This document shows, in pieces, positions 9,263 through 19,280 of a stretch of DNA of 64,000 nt. The notes under the pieces were generated by a model, which saw nothing but the letters and a program-made list of their open reading frames with translations, was not told where the DNA came from and did no database searches. This DNA is from Methylobacterium cerastii (GTDB taxonomy: Bacteria; Pseudomonadota; Alphaproteobacteria; Rhizobiales; Beijerinckiaceae), in contig NZ_BPQG01000053.1 of NCBI RefSeq assembly GCF_022179125.1, positions 1 through 64,000 on the forward strand. The letters are read 5' to 3'. Each line of letters begins with the position of its first letter. Within the stretch, counting starts at the first letter, position 1. A program made the position numbers and the translations under genes.

Positions 9263-11167
9263 TCAGCTACCGAGTTTGACATATTTCACGGTAAGCACGG
9301 CCTCCGACGGGAGTAGCTTTACGAATCGCTCGGCGGTCATCGTTCCGGATTTTGCTTCCGCGAGCAGGGCGGTGAGCGGCTTCGGACTCGCCAGGGCGAC
9401 GACGAGCTGAGGCGTCGGATCACCGCCCCGGCCGTCGTCGACGAGCTTGAGCGTCGCGGTGAGGGTATCGCCCGAACGCTTGGTGTAGCCGGTGAGGCTG
9501 TGCACCAAGCCATCGTTGGAGATGAGCAGGAGGTCCACGTGCTTGTCGGCCCGCACGTCGGTGCTCGCGACGAGATCGTCGCCGCCGCGCAGCGTATCTG
9601 ATTTGAGGGTCAGCATCGGACGATTGGCGACGCGCTGGTTTGCTCGGCTACCAAGATACTCGACCAACGGGCATTGCGCCGCCGTGACCTGGCGCAGATT
9701 AATCTCCGGCTCGAAGCCGAGAATGCGCTGGAAAGCCTCGTCGAAGGCCATGAAGGGCGTCGGCGTAGCGCCGTAGGCCTCGATGGTCGCCTCGCGGGCG
9801 GCCACCGTCACAGGGGTGATGTGGAAGCACTTCCCTCCTCCGTAACCTCGCAAGAACTCACGAACCTGCTCCACGGAAACACCAGGTCGCGGGGAGAAAG
9901 GTGTGGCCGGCGCCTCGGGCGGTGGCGAGAGTGCCGGGGACTCTAAAGCAGCGACGGGCCCCGGCGATTGCAGCGGAGCACGCTCCTGACGTGCTTCTTG
10001 GCGCAGTTCCGATTGCGCCTCCAGCCGAGGCTCGGGGCGCACGTCTTGGCGAGTCTCTTGCTGCGTCTCCTGACGCGATTCTTGGCGCGTCTCCTGGCGT
10101 AGTTTCGGTTCGGACAGAGGTCGCTGCGGTGGCGGAGGTAGCGGATCGGGCTCAGCCAGCCGTGAGGGTGTGGCGGCTTCCCGCACGCCGCCAGGCGAGA
10201 GGCCGGCAAAGTCGAGGCCGCCGGCATAGAAGGCGGCCGCCCCGAGCCCTACGAGTAGAACGACACCAGTAGCCGCAGCCGCGACACGGCGCCCGCGGCC
10301 CGAGCCTGGACGGGGTTCTGCACGCGGCATCCAGGTCTCGACGTCGCCCATGCTCTGAGGCCGATCTTTAGGATTGGGCTGGAGCATCCGCGTCAGCACA
10401 GCCCGGATTGCCGGATCGATTCCGGCGAGGTCAGGAACACGGCGGCGGCGATCGATCACCTCCACGTGGCTATGGCCCATGTCGAGGTGTCGACCGCGGG
10501 CGGCCTCGGCAATTACGAGGCCCAGGCTATAGATGTCGGAGGGTGGCCCGACTTCGCCGCCGAACAGGCCGAGCTGCTCCGGCGAGACGTAGTTCATCTT
10601 GCCCGCGAAACCGCTGCCTATCACCGTACCTTCGCCGAGCGTCGAGCGAGCGATGCCGAAATCGATGATCTTGGCATTGGTCACGTCCCCGCCTGGCACG
10701 AGGATGTTGTCGGGCGAGAGGTCGCGGTGGATGATGCCGAGGCGATGCGCCGCCTGGAGTCCACTCGCGAGGCGGTGGGTCAAAGTCCGCAGTTGCTGCG
10801 TCGAGAGCGGGCCGCGCGCCGCCAGCTCTGAGAGCGACTCCCCCTCGACGAACTCCATCGCCAAATAGGTCAGGCTGAGTCCTGGATCGGTCGAGAACAC
10901 GAAGTAGCGGACGATCGCCTCGTGGTAGAGGTTGTGCAGCGCCGAAGCTTCTTTGCGGAACAGCTGCATCGCGGTGCTAACACCCGCCAGATCCGGCCGG
11001 ATCGTCTTGATGGCTACGGTGTCGCCGGTTTCGATTGCTCGACCCCGGTAGATCTCGCCCATACCGCCGGCGGTAATGAACCGTTCGATCTCGTAGATGC
11101 CGTTCAGGCGCGTGCCGGGGCCGAGGCGGAATTGCGGGCCGGGCGATATCCGGGTCTCCTCGGTCAT
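9263..11167 (-). CDS. T6SS Ser/Thr protein kinase, PpkA type
   Basis: The product is 634 aa. The kinase domain occupies about residues 24-280: Gly-rich loop TAGGMGEIYRG (32-42), Lys54 in VAIKTI, catalytic HRDLSPDN (147-154) and DFG (169-171), so all key residues are present. A transmembrane segment follows near 295-317. Next come a linker with repeated RQE-type units (about 355-400) and a periplasmic C-terminal domain that I cannot name firmly; its arrangement (SNDGLVHSLTGY) recalls DUF4384-like modules. In the known threonine-phosphorylation pathway the kinase senses a signal and phosphorylates an FHA protein to switch on secretion. The gene overlaps the phosphatase gene by 4 bp (ATGA), and an FHA protein is encoded at 21350. 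Confidence 0.9.
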   Translation of the reverse strand: MTEETRISPGPQFRLGPGTRLNGIYEIERFITAGGMGEIYRGRAIETGDTVAIKTIRPDLAGVSTAMQLFRKEASALHNLYHEAIVRYFVFSTDPGLSLTYLAMEFVEGESLSELAARGPLSTQQLRTLTHRLASGLQAAHRLGIIHRDLSPDNILVPGGDVTNAKIIDFGIARSTLGEGTVIGSGFAGKMNYVSPEQLGLFGGEVGPPSDIYSLGLVIAEAARGRHLDMGHSHVEVIDRRRRVPDLAGIDPAIRAVLTRMLQPNPKDRPQSMGDVETWMPRAEPRPGSGRGRRVAAAATGVVLLVGLGAAAFYAGGLDFAGLSPGGVREAATPSRLAEPDPLPPPPQRPLSEPKLRQETRQESRQETQQETRQDVRPEPRLEAQSELRQEARQERAPLQSPGPVAALESPALSPPPEAPATPFSPRPGVSVEQVREFLRGYGGGKCFHITPVTVAAREATIEAYGATPTPFMAFDEAFQRILGFEPEINLRQVTAAQCPLVEYLGSRANQRVANRPMLTLKSDTLRGGDDLVASTDVRADKHVDLLLISNDGLVHSLTGYTKRSGDTLTATLKLVDDGRGGDPTPQLVVALASPKPLTALLAEAKSGTMTAERFVKLLPSEAVLTVKYVKLGS

Positions 11168-11955
11168 GCCCCGATCTCCCGCTCGGTCGCAGCGTCCGAC
11201 GCCGCATCGAAGCGCACGGCCACCACCGTCACGTTGTCGCTGCCGCCTCGCTCCAGTGCGAGGCCCACCAAGGCCTCACAGGCCGCCTGGGGCTCGGCGC
11301 CGTAGGCGCAATCGCGGATCGCTGCGTCCTCGACATGGGTCGTCAGTCCGTCGGAGCAGATCACGAAGGTGTCGCCGGGCTCTAGCACGCAATGGACCAG
11401 TTCGAGCTCCGGTTCTGGCCGCACCCCGACTGCGCGAGTTATGACGTTGCGCCGCGGCCAGTCGCGCGCTTCCTGTGGCGTAAGCGCGCCGCTGTCTACG
11501 AGGATCTGCACTTCAGTGTGGTCGTGGGTGAGTTGTGCGATCGCTCCATCACGGATCCGGTAAATCCGGCTGTCGCCCGCCCAGAGGCAGGCGAAGTCGC
11601 TGCCGAAAACGATCAAGATCGCCACCGTAGTGCCGACGAGCTGCCCGCGCGCCTCGGCGACCGCGCGTATCGCCGCGTTGGCCTGGAGCATCCGGTCCTC
11701 GAGCCGGGCGAGCAGGTCTTTGGCGGTTACGGCAGGGCCGATGGAAGCGAGCGCTTGAACCACGGCCGTGCTCGCGATATCCCCAGCTGCGTGCCCCCCC
11801 ATTCCGTCTGCGACCGCGTAGACGCCGAGTTCGGGCGCGACGAAGCATCGGTCCTCGTTGAGCGTGCGAACCGCGCCGACATGGGTGAGGCTCCCGTGCC
11901 GCACCACGAACCGAGGTGCGACAGGAAGGCCGGGCAGAGAAGGAACGTCCGTCAT
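11164..11955 (-). CDS. T6SS PP2C-type protein phosphatase, PppA type
   Basis: The product is 263 aa, the usual size for a single PP2C domain. Metal-binding motifs are intact: RTLNEDRC (30-37), VADGMGGHAAGD (48-59), DSRIYRIRDG, and C-terminal GGSDNVTVVAV. It should remove phosphate from the targets of the adjacent kinase and so turn T6SS activity off. The stop overlaps the kinase start, implying translational coupling. TagF, the other known negative regulator, is encoded 40 bp upstream on the same strand. Confidence 0.93.
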   Translation of the reverse strand: MTDVPSLPGLPVAPRFVVRHGSLTHVGAVRTLNEDRCFVAPELGVYAVADGMGGHAAGDIASTAVVQALASIGPAVTAKDLLARLEDRMLQANAAIRAVAEARGQLVGTTVAILIVFGSDFACLWAGDSRIYRIRDGAIAQLTHDHTEVQILVDSGALTPQEARDWPRRNVITRAVGVRPEPELELVHCVLEPGDTFVICSDGLTTHVEDAAIRDCAYGAEPQAACEALVGLALERGGSDNVTVVAVRFDAASDAATEREIGA

Positions 11956-11995
11956 TGCCGTGCTTCCTGGTCTCGTGCCGCTGAGTGCAGGAAAC

Positions 11996-12709
11996 TCATG
12001 GCGCGTGCGAGGCGGTGGTGGAGCTGCCGCCGTCGGACAGATCGCCGGTGAGCATGGCGGCGTAGAGGGCCGGATCCGGCATCAGTGAACTCATAAGGAT
12101 GCAGGGCGCGAAGCCGTCGCCCCCCTGCGTCCACCAGAAGCTCAATCCGGCGCAGGCCCGCTCCCGGTCAGCCAGCCGGAGTTTCGCAGCCGCCGGAGCG
12201 ATGCCGTCCGCTGGGAGCGCCATCGACCACGCGCCCTGCGCCACCCGATCAATGCCCTCGGGGGGCGTAGCGGCGGGGCGCGGGACGGGGCCGCCGAGAG
12301 ATTCGAGGTTTGCCAAGACGCCTTCGACGGCGGCATCGGGGCTGAGTGCCGACAGCAGGACGTCCTCCAGCTGCTCCATCCAGCCATCCTGCGGGTCTAT
12401 CTCGGGGGGCGGCAGGCTCTCATTCGCCTCGGCGCGAACGAATAGGGTCAGCGGGAAGTAGCGCCCGACCCCGTCCACCGACGGCATCAGCGCCCCCGTC
12501 GTCGCGGCACCGGACACATCGCGCCCGAGCCAGAACCGCCAGATCGGCGCCTTGAGAAACGCCCCCTGCCATGCGGGGCCGAGGCTTATGCGGCTGGCTG
12601 AGATCCCGCCCTGCAGCCACGGCTCCCACGCTGCTAGGAACTCGCGCGGAGTGCCAAGCGCGACGTAGTCGCGCTTGGCAGGAAGCTTTCCGTACAGCCC
12701 GCAGCGCAT
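11996..12709 (-). CDS. tagF: TagF, T6SS-associated regulatory protein
   Basis: The product is 237 aa from the ATG at 12709, chosen because it begins with the family's opening MRCGLYGKLPAKRDYV and lies 5 bp after the TssM stop. Conserved stretches include GPAWQGAFLKAPIWRFWL and GVGRYFPLTLFV. TagF represses T6SS post-translationally, in Pseudomonas by sequestering Fha and in some species as a fusion with PppA. Here it is directly followed by the PP2C gene. A longer open frame runs back into tssM and is not used. Confidence 0.92.
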   Translation of the reverse strand: MRCGLYGKLPAKRDYVALGTPREFLAAWEPWLQGGISASRISLGPAWQGAFLKAPIWRFWLGRDVSGAATTGALMPSVDGVGRYFPLTLFVRAEANESLPPPEIDPQDGWMEQLEDVLLSALSPDAAVEGVLANLESLGGPVPRPAATPPEGIDRVAQGAWSMALPADGIAPAAAKLRLADRERACAGLSFWWTQGGDGFAPCILMSSLMPDPALYAAMLTGDLSDGGSSTTASHAP

Positions 12710-12714
12710 CGGCG

Positions 12715-15700
12715 TCAGATCCCAGTCGGGCAGCGGAATTCCCGCAGCGCCGGGAGCGCCAGGGGGTTGAGCAGCGAGGAGACGTTGATTTGGTAGGAGA
12801 GCTGGCGTCCGCCAATCACGAAGGTCGCGACGATGCCGTCGCCCTGCTTCAGCACGGAGCCGGTGTCGAGCATGCGGTACAACGACCACGTGCCCTGCTT
12901 CTCGACCACGACCGGCTGCGTACCGAAGCCGAAATCCAGGGTGATCGCAGCCTTTCCGAGGCCCGAAGGGCCGGGCCACTGCATTGTCACCGGGGTATTG
13001 ACCCCTTGCTGCGTCTCGAGCTGGCTGCCGTTAACGTCAAGCTTTGCCTTCGACACATCGGCGCTCAAGGTCAGCGGCGTCACCGCGAAGGCGAAGGCCG
13101 GCATGTTGCCGCCAGTGGGGAAGAACGCATCGCGGATCTCGGCGGCACGCTGGAACTCGCGGAGCGTCGCGGGCGAGAGCGCGCGCGAGACTTGGTCGTC
13201 CTGGCGCCAGACCCATTGTGGCCGCGAACGGTCGGCCCGCTGCGCTAGGTTCTGCGTGAAGAACTTGTCGAAGATCCCTCCCGGGGCGAAGAGGCGCGCA
13301 AAATCGGCGAGCGGCGTCTCGCGGTCGCTAGCGCGGGTGAATGGATAGCGGTTGGCGACGATCTGCTGGCAGTCGCGAATTACCTGCTCGCCGAGCGCCT
13401 GGGAAATCTGGGACACCGCGGCGCCGGCGGCGCTGCCCTCAAACTCGGTGGCGACTCCGCGGATCATCGGCTCGAAGGGTGGCGGGAAGCGGGCGGCGAG
13501 CGCGCGGAGCGAGCGCGCCTGCGTGACCAGGGTACTGTTGGCGGCGGAAGCCTCCGCCGGATTGAGGGCCGCGAGCGCCGCGTTCTTGATTTCGTTGAGA
13601 TTGGCGATCAGCACGTCGACCGCGCGCCGGCCCGGCTCACCGTCGAGCAGCACGTGGAACTGGCGGAACGACGCCTCGACGTTGCCGCCCGGCGCCTCGT
13701 TGGTCGGAATCGCGAAGCGGTCGCCCGCCCGCCCGCCCGCTCCGCCTCGCCCTTCCAAGCCGATGCGACCGAGCGCCGTCGCGGTGGATGCGAGCCCCGA
13801 CGGCAGTATGGCGGAGGTCGCCCGCTCGGCGGCGCCGCCTGCGGCTTGGCCGATCACCGCCTTGACCTTGCCAGTACGCGGATCGATCTCCGAGCCTTTG
13901 CCCGCCGGCCGCTCGCGGGTAAGCCGGGTCTCGTCGCGCAGCGATTCGAGCACCTGCTTCAGCGGCGAGGTCGGGGCGGCGACCGCCTGCAACGCAAGGT
14001 AGCGCGGCTTGTCGCTCGACATCGAGCGCATCTTCAGCTTGGCCAGCGCCCCGTTCCATGCGGGGACGAAGTCGCGGGCGTAGAGCTTGAGCAGGTCGGC
14101 GAATAGCGAGCCGTACTGGGCGGTGTAGGCCTGCTGCTCGCCCGCTGGCCCGAGCACCCAGCGATCGCGCTCGGCGGCATCCGCCACGTCGCCGAAGCGA
14201 TCGATGAACGCCTCGAAGAATCCGTCATAGGTGAAGAAGAACGGCACCCGCACTCGGTCGAGGTCGCCGCCGACGGCTTCGAACACCAGCGACGCGTCGG
14301 GGCCGCCGGCCCGCGCGACCGTCCAGTCGCGCTGGCTTCCGGCGCGGGCGTCGGACTTTAGCAGCTCGTAGGCGCGTTCGGCGACGCTGAGGCGTGCCAG
14401 CGTCCGCTGGCAGTCGTCGACCAGCGACTGGTTGATCGAGACGAGGAGGGGCGAACCGTCCTCTAGGTCGAGCATCGCCTGCAGGTGCTCCCCAAGCAGC
14501 TCGCGGCCCTTGGCGTAGCCGGCGCCGGGAAACAGGTTCTCCGACCAGTCGCGCCGCATCCAGGCGAGCACAAGGTCGCGGTCCGGCGGCGCCTCGGGGC
14601 GCCCGCCGATCATCAGGTAGACCTTCAGCGCCTCGTAGAGGAAGCTCGGATTGTTGCGGTTGGCCTCCAGTTGCTCTTCTAGCCGGAAGATCAGGCGGGG
14701 GCGCAGAAGCCGTTCCAGGCCGGTGTGGTAGGCCGTCAGCGCCGCCGAATTCAGGCGCCCGCGCTGGCTCAGGCCGAAGCCGGCCATAAGCGGGGTCGAC
14801 TCGTCGCGGAAGGCGTAGCCTGCCGGCATGTAACGCAGGGTGTTCAGGAGCGGCACGATCCGCGCGAGGTTGCGGTCGGCCACCACCGGCTCGCGCAGAA
14901 TCTCGGTGGCTTCGCCGCGATACTTCGAGAGCAAGGTGTTGCTCTGTTGTACGAGCTGCCCGTTGCGCAGGTAGCTCGTCCACCACAGGCCGACGAGGAC
15001 GGCGCACAGGACGGCGAGGCCGCCATAGGCCGACAGGCGCAGCAGGTTCGCGCGGCGCACGGCAGAGCGGTCGGTGGAGACCCAGCCGGCCTCGCCGATG
15101 ATCACCGTCCTGATCAGGTCCGTGAGGAAGAAGCTGCGCCCGCGCCCCGAGAGGGCGCCGGCTCCGACATCCTCCGAGCCGAAGCTGCGCGACATCGAGC
15201 CGATAAGCTGGTCGATTGGCGTGCCGTGCTGGGTGCCCGATGTGAGGTAGAACCCACGCAGGGTTGCGTTGACTTGGTAGCGCGAGGGCTCGAACACCCG
15301 GTTCAGGAACTCGACCACATGGCGCTTGGTTGAGGCGAGCTGGCTGGGGAAGCCGAACAGCACGACGCGCGCCGTCGGCGTCGGCTCGTCCTGGAGCCGG
15401 TCGGGGAGCCAAGCGTTGGCGCGCTCAACCAGCGCGTCGAACTCGGGCCCGACCTCGCCGATCATGTTTCGGGTCTTGTCGTCGGTCTGGAAAGTGTGCC
15501 CCCAAACCATGCGCCGGCCGGTTTCCGTGAGATGTCCGAAGAACTCGGTGAAACCGGCGATGAGGTCGGCTTTCGTGAAGAGCGCGTAGACCGGGAAGTC
15601 GACGCCGAGGCGCTCGTTGAGTTCGAGCAGGCGCTTGCGCACCGCATTGGCGTGGGCGGTCAGCTCCTCCTCGGTGCCGGTGAGAAGGTCTTCGAGGCTG

Positions 15701-16338
15701 ATCGCCAAGATCACACCGTTGATCGGCTGGCGCGGCCGGTGCTTCTTCAGGATGTCGAGGAACGCCATCCAGCTCTGGCGGTCGGTGCGAGGATCGGATT
15801 CCTGGGTGGTGTAGCGGCCCGCCGTGTCGATCAGCACCGCCTCTTCCGTAAACCACCAGTCGCAGTAGCGGGTCCCGCTGATGCCGGCGACCGCCTCGGG
15901 CGTCGCTCCGCGGGCCAGCGGAAACTTGAGGCCGGAATTGACCAGCGCCGTGGTCTTGCCGGAGCCCGGCGGACCAATGAGGACGTACCAGGGCAGGTCG
16001 TAGAGGGCGTCGCCGCGCGCGCCGCGCACCGTGCGCAAGGTCGCCAGGGCGTCGCGCATACCGGCCTCAAGGACGCCGCCGTCGTGCTCGGGCGCGTCCG
16101 TCGCGGACAACTCTTTCTCCAGCGCGACCACCGCGCGGCGGCGCTTCCAGAACCCGTAGCCGACGAACCCAGCGACGGCGAGGAAGACTACGGCGCAGAA
16201 CGTCACGCGGACCCAGAGCGGATCGAACGGGCGCACGTCGCCGACCGCCACGAGCGGCCCAGCCCACCACGCCAGAGCACAGAGCGCAAACGCGCCAAGG
16301 ACGGTGGTGCCGAGACGCAGCCAGGCGGCGAGGCTCAT
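12715..16338 (-). CDS. tssM: TssM (IcmF), T6SS inner-membrane complex ATPase-like subunit
   Basis: The product is 1207 aa, normal for TssM. Two transmembrane segments lie at residues 13-33 and 47-63, and a third near 430-450 (GGLAVLCAVLVGLWWTS). Between them is a cytoplasmic NTPase-like domain with an intact Walker A (GPPGSGKTT, from 122) and a Walker B-like VLIDTAGRY. The large periplasmic part ends in the DUF1215-type C-terminal domain. TssM bridges inner and outer membranes together with TssL and usually TssJ; no TssJ is visible here. The gene is in a leftward operon with tssL and tssK upstream and tagF downstream. Confidence 0.95.
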   Translation of the reverse strand: MSLAAWLRLGTTVLGAFALCALAWWAGPLVAVGDVRPFDPLWVRVTFCAVVFLAVAGFVGYGFWKRRRAVVALEKELSATDAPEHDGGVLEAGMRDALATLRTVRGARGDALYDLPWYVLIGPPGSGKTTALVNSGLKFPLARGATPEAVAGISGTRYCDWWFTEEAVLIDTAGRYTTQESDPRTDRQSWMAFLDILKKHRPRQPINGVILAISLEDLLTGTEEELTAHANAVRKRLLELNERLGVDFPVYALFTKADLIAGFTEFFGHLTETGRRMVWGHTFQTDDKTRNMIGEVGPEFDALVERANAWLPDRLQDEPTPTARVVLFGFPSQLASTKRHVVEFLNRVFEPSRYQVNATLRGFYLTSGTQHGTPIDQLIGSMSRSFGSEDVGAGALSGRGRSFFLTDLIRTVIIGEAGWVSTDRSAVRRANLLRLSAYGGLAVLCAVLVGLWWTSYLRNGQLVQQSNTLLSKYRGEATEILREPVVADRNLARIVPLLNTLRYMPAGYAFRDESTPLMAGFGLSQRGRLNSAALTAYHTGLERLLRPRLIFRLEEQLEANRNNPSFLYEALKVYLMIGGRPEAPPDRDLVLAWMRRDWSENLFPGAGYAKGRELLGEHLQAMLDLEDGSPLLVSINQSLVDDCQRTLARLSVAERAYELLKSDARAGSQRDWTVARAGGPDASLVFEAVGGDLDRVRVPFFFTYDGFFEAFIDRFGDVADAAERDRWVLGPAGEQQAYTAQYGSLFADLLKLYARDFVPAWNGALAKLKMRSMSSDKPRYLALQAVAAPTSPLKQVLESLRDETRLTRERPAGKGSEIDPRTGKVKAVIGQAAGGAAERATSAILPSGLASTATALGRIGLEGRGGAGGRAGDRFAIPTNEAPGGNVEASFRQFHVLLDGEPGRRAVDVLIANLNEIKNAALAALNPAEASAANSTLVTQARSLRALAARFPPPFEPMIRGVATEFEGSAAGAAVSQISQALGEQVIRDCQQIVANRYPFTRASDRETPLADFARLFAPGGIFDKFFTQNLAQRADRSRPQWVWRQDDQVSRALSPATLREFQRAAEIRDAFFPTGGNMPAFAFAVTPLTLSADVSKAKLDVNGSQLETQQGVNTPVTMQWPGPSGLGKAAITLDFGFGTQPVVVEKQGTWSLYRMLDTGSVLKQGDGIVATFVIGGRQLSYQINVSSLLNPLALPALREFRCPTGI

Positions 16339-16426
16339 GACGGCAGGCTCACGGAACAGGTCATTCGCAGCGGGTCACTTGCTCGGCGGATCATGTGCAG
16401 CGGAAGGGTACGCGGGCAACGGGGTT

Positions 16427-17890
16427 TCAGCCGCCTCGAGGGATCAGGATCTCGACGCGGCGGTTGCGCGCCCGACCCTCGACAGTGTCATTCCCGGCGA
16501 TCGGGACGTCGGCGCCCTTGCCCTCGACCTCGACCCGATCGGGCTTCGACAGGGTAGCCCGCATCAGCTGTCCCACCGCCCTGGCCCGCTCCAGCGAGAG
16601 GTGGAAGTTCGAGGGGAAGCGCACGTTCTTGATCGGCGCGCTGTCGGTGTGGCCGACGACCTTGATCCCGCCGGCCTGGGCCTCCAACAGCTTGCCGAGC
16701 CGCTCGACCAATGCCTTGAACTCCGGCTTCACCGTGGCGTCGCCCGGCGAGAACATCGTCGAGGCCAAACGCAGAACGATCTGGTTGCTGATCTCGCTCA
16801 CCGAGATGCGCTGGCCCGCAATGTCGTCCTGCAGGGCCGCTCGGAACTTGCCGGCCGGGCTCGTCGGCGGCGGCGGCGGTGGAGGCGGCGGAGGAGTATA
16901 GATCCGGCGCTGGATGCCGATAGGCGTCGACGGGTGGACGCTGACTAGGGCCTCGGCCGCAGCCTCCGTGCCGCCTCCGAGGAGGAAGCGCAGCATCAGG
17001 AAGAACCCGAGCAGCAGCACGCCGACGACCGAGGCCATCGCCCAGAGCGGGATTTGCGCCTGCGCGGCCACGGTAGCGAGGCTGCGCCCTTGCCATCGGG
17101 GCGAAATTTCGCGCTCCGCGGCCCGCGTGCGCCGCAGGAGCTCGTAGAGATTGCGTTGAATCTGCTGAAGCGTGGCCGCTCCGCCCGCCGAGGTGCGGTG
17201 GATGCCCTGGAAGCCCATAGCGAGGCAGGCGTGCTGCAGTTCGAGCAGGTCGTAGCTGCCGTACGGATCAACCTTAGCGCGCTCCAGCTCCTCGAAGAAC
17301 CGGACGCCGCCGGTTCGTTCGCCGAAAAACCGGCTTAGCATGCTGTATTGGGTCCATACGTGGCGCTCGTCGGTGGGGATATTCTGCACCACGTCGTCGG
17401 CGGTAGCGCAGACGAGATACTTCGCAATCCGTGCCTGTTCGGGCGGCGCGCCGCCCGACCGGCAATCCTTCTCGAAATCTTCAATCGCCGCGGCAACCTG
17501 CTCCATCAGGTTGGAAAAGGAAGCGCGCGAAAGCTGCACTCGCAAGCGCCCAAACAACAGCAGAAGCGGGCCGGCCGCCTTCAGGTACGGGTTCCGGTTG
17601 GGCGCGACAACAATGTCGCGCCGGAGCACGAGGGCACGCTCCCGTCCGCCGCCCTCTCCGGGCGGGGCGGCGGCGGACGGGCGCTGCATCGCCCACGAAT
17701 CATCCCCCCCCGGCGCGGCGCCGTGATGGACGGGACGCGCGGGTTCGATGGGCGCAGGGAACGGCTGATAGGCAGGCGCGGGTGGAGCCGCCGCCTGGGA
17801 CGGCGCCGGAGCGTTCGACCGCCGCCCGGACGGATTTGGGACAATGATAGTTCGGTCGCCGCGGCCGAACGGATCGAACCCGCCACTCAC
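16427..17890 (-). CDS. tssL: TssL (DotU) with C-terminal OmpA peptidoglycan-binding domain
   Basis: The product is 487 aa. A low-complexity Pro/Ala N-terminus is followed by the DotU/TssL cytoplasmic domain (about 95-275; LLLLFGRLRVQLSRASF, ATADDVVQNIPTDE, FFERTGGVRFFEEL-like). One transmembrane helix lies near 280-305, then a run of Pro (about 328-342) and an OmpA-like domain (about 365-485; VVGHTDSAPIKNVRFPSN, LSLERARAVG). TssL recruits the baseplate and completes the membrane complex with TssM. The fused OmpA domain should grip the cell wall. The full-length fusion is one of two known TssL architectures. Confidence 0.95.
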   Translation of the reverse strand: MSGGFDPFGRGDRTIIVPNPSGRRSNAPAPSQAAAPPAPAYQPFPAPIEPARPVHHGAAPGGDDSWAMQRPSAAAPPGEGGGRERALVLRRDIVVAPNRNPYLKAAGPLLLLFGRLRVQLSRASFSNLMEQVAAAIEDFEKDCRSGGAPPEQARIAKYLVCATADDVVQNIPTDERHVWTQYSMLSRFFGERTGGVRFFEELERAKVDPYGSYDLLELQHACLAMGFQGIHRTSAGGAATLQQIQRNLYELLRRTRAAEREISPRWQGRSLATVAAQAQIPLWAMASVVGVLLLGFFLMLRFLLGGGTEAAAEALVSVHPSTPIGIQRRIYTPPPPPPPPPPTSPAGKFRAALQDDIAGQRISVSEISNQIVLRLASTMFSPGDATVKPEFKALVERLGKLLEAQAGGIKVVGHTDSAPIKNVRFPSNFHLSLERARAVGQLMRATLSKPDRVEVEGKGADVPIAGNDTVEGRARNRRVEILIPRGG

Positions 17891-17942
17891 CGCGGTTGCC
17901 CCCCCAGAGCGCGGCGTGCGCGACCGGCAGCCTCATGGGCGG

Positions 17943-19280
17943 TCATCGCCGCCCCTCGAGCACCGCCCAGAGCTCGAGTTCCAGCCCCGGCCAATCGCCG
18001 GAGAAGTGCAGCCCGATGGCGCTGGCGGTGCTGAACTCGGCCCAGAGCGGCGAGTTGCGGTCGAGCATGAAATAGACGTGGTCGGTGATCGCACGGATCT
18101 GCGGCGGCGGCGTCGGCAGATGGACCAGGGGCACACCGGGCAGATGGGCGTGCACGATCTCGCCCATCTTCGTGTTCGGCCCAACCTTGAACAGGTGCGG
18201 GAACTGCACCTGGATCTCGGTGAGCGGCCGGCGGGCGGCGACCTCGATGATCAGGCTGGCATTGCGGAACAGGGTACGGTCACGGATCTGCGAGGTGAAG
18301 GCGTTCTGCGCCCGCTCCACGAGTTCCAGACGGATCGCGCGCCGCCCGACATGGGCCGAGAGGAAGTCCTGAATGTCGCGCAGGAGCGGCCCGAACACCT
18401 CCTCCAGCGCGTTGTGGTCGTAATCCGCGTACGTGCGCGCCCGGCGCTCGGCAGTGGAGAAGGTGGCGAGTTCGCCGGCCAGTTGCAGGAATTGCTCGTA
18501 AAGCCGCTCCGGATGGACGTAGCGCGACCCGCGCAGGTGCCGCAGCACCGGGATGTGCCGGTTGAGCAGTTGCAGCATGAAATAGTCAAGGTTCTGCAAT
18601 CCGCCGCCCGCCGTCGGGTCGGCGGCGTAGCGGGCAAGTTCCTCGAGCTTGTTCTCGACCCAGCCGATCACCCGGTCGAGCCAGCCGTTGGCCACCGGGT
18701 GGGCGGCGCAGACCAGCACCGGCGGCGCGAAACGCTCGTCGAACACCACGGCCCGGTCCCGGACCTCGACCACGCGGGCGATGGGCAGGCCGACGAAGCC
18801 GGGCTTCGCCGTGCGGCGCAGCTCGAACGACAGCCGGGGATGAGCCACATCGATCTCCTCCTCGACGCGCAGCGCCGAGGTCGAATCGATCAGGGTCTCG
18901 CGCCCCGGATAGAACCGGCTCGCGCTCTCCGCCTCCGCTGCCTCGACCTCGCGGGTGTTGGAGGCGGCCACCGGCATGGTCAGCCACAGCACGAGGCCGG
19001 CCGCATCCTCGGGCACGTCGATCGGCGCCGGCAGCGGCGACTGGCCCGGCACGTCGAAGGGCGTGCCGTCGGGCATGATCCCCGTGCCGCGGCGCAGGCC
19101 GAACTTGCTCTGCTGCGCGAGGTCGCGGTCGACCTCCACCTGCGCGAAGCCCCAGGGGTAGGGCGTCGCGTAGCGCACCCGGTTCTCCACCAGGGTTTCG
19201 AGGTACCGATCGTTCTGTTGAAGATGTTGCGGGCGCAGGAACAGCCCTTCCGCCCAGACCACCTTGCTGTTCCAGGACAT
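17943..19280 (-). CDS. tssK: TssK, T6SS baseplate-membrane complex connector
   Basis: The product is 445 aa from the ATG at 19280, where the family's start MSWNSKVVWAEGLFLRPQHLQ begins within a residue of the usual position. A 44-codon upstream extension is not conserved in style. The rest follows TssK order: ATPYPWGFAQVEVD, LLNRHIPVLRHL, LPTPPPQIRAI near the C-terminus. TssK links the TssEFG wedge to TssL/TssM. It heads the leftward operon tssK-tssL-tssM-tagF-pppA-ppkA; the 158-bp gap to the divergent effector gene should hold the promoters. Confidence 0.95.
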   Translation of the reverse strand: MSWNSKVVWAEGLFLRPQHLQQNDRYLETLVENRVRYATPYPWGFAQVEVDRDLAQQSKFGLRRGTGIMPDGTPFDVPGQSPLPAPIDVPEDAAGLVLWLTMPVAASNTREVEAAEAESASRFYPGRETLIDSTSALRVEEEIDVAHPRLSFELRRTAKPGFVGLPIARVVEVRDRAVVFDERFAPPVLVCAAHPVANGWLDRVIGWVENKLEELARYAADPTAGGGLQNLDYFMLQLLNRHIPVLRHLRGSRYVHPERLYEQFLQLAGELATFSTAERRARTYADYDHNALEEVFGPLLRDIQDFLSAHVGRRAIRLELVERAQNAFTSQIRDRTLFRNASLIIEVAARRPLTEIQVQFPHLFKVGPNTKMGEIVHAHLPGVPLVHLPTPPPQIRAITDHVYFMLDRNSPLWAEFSTASAIGLHFSGDWPGLELELWAVLEGRR

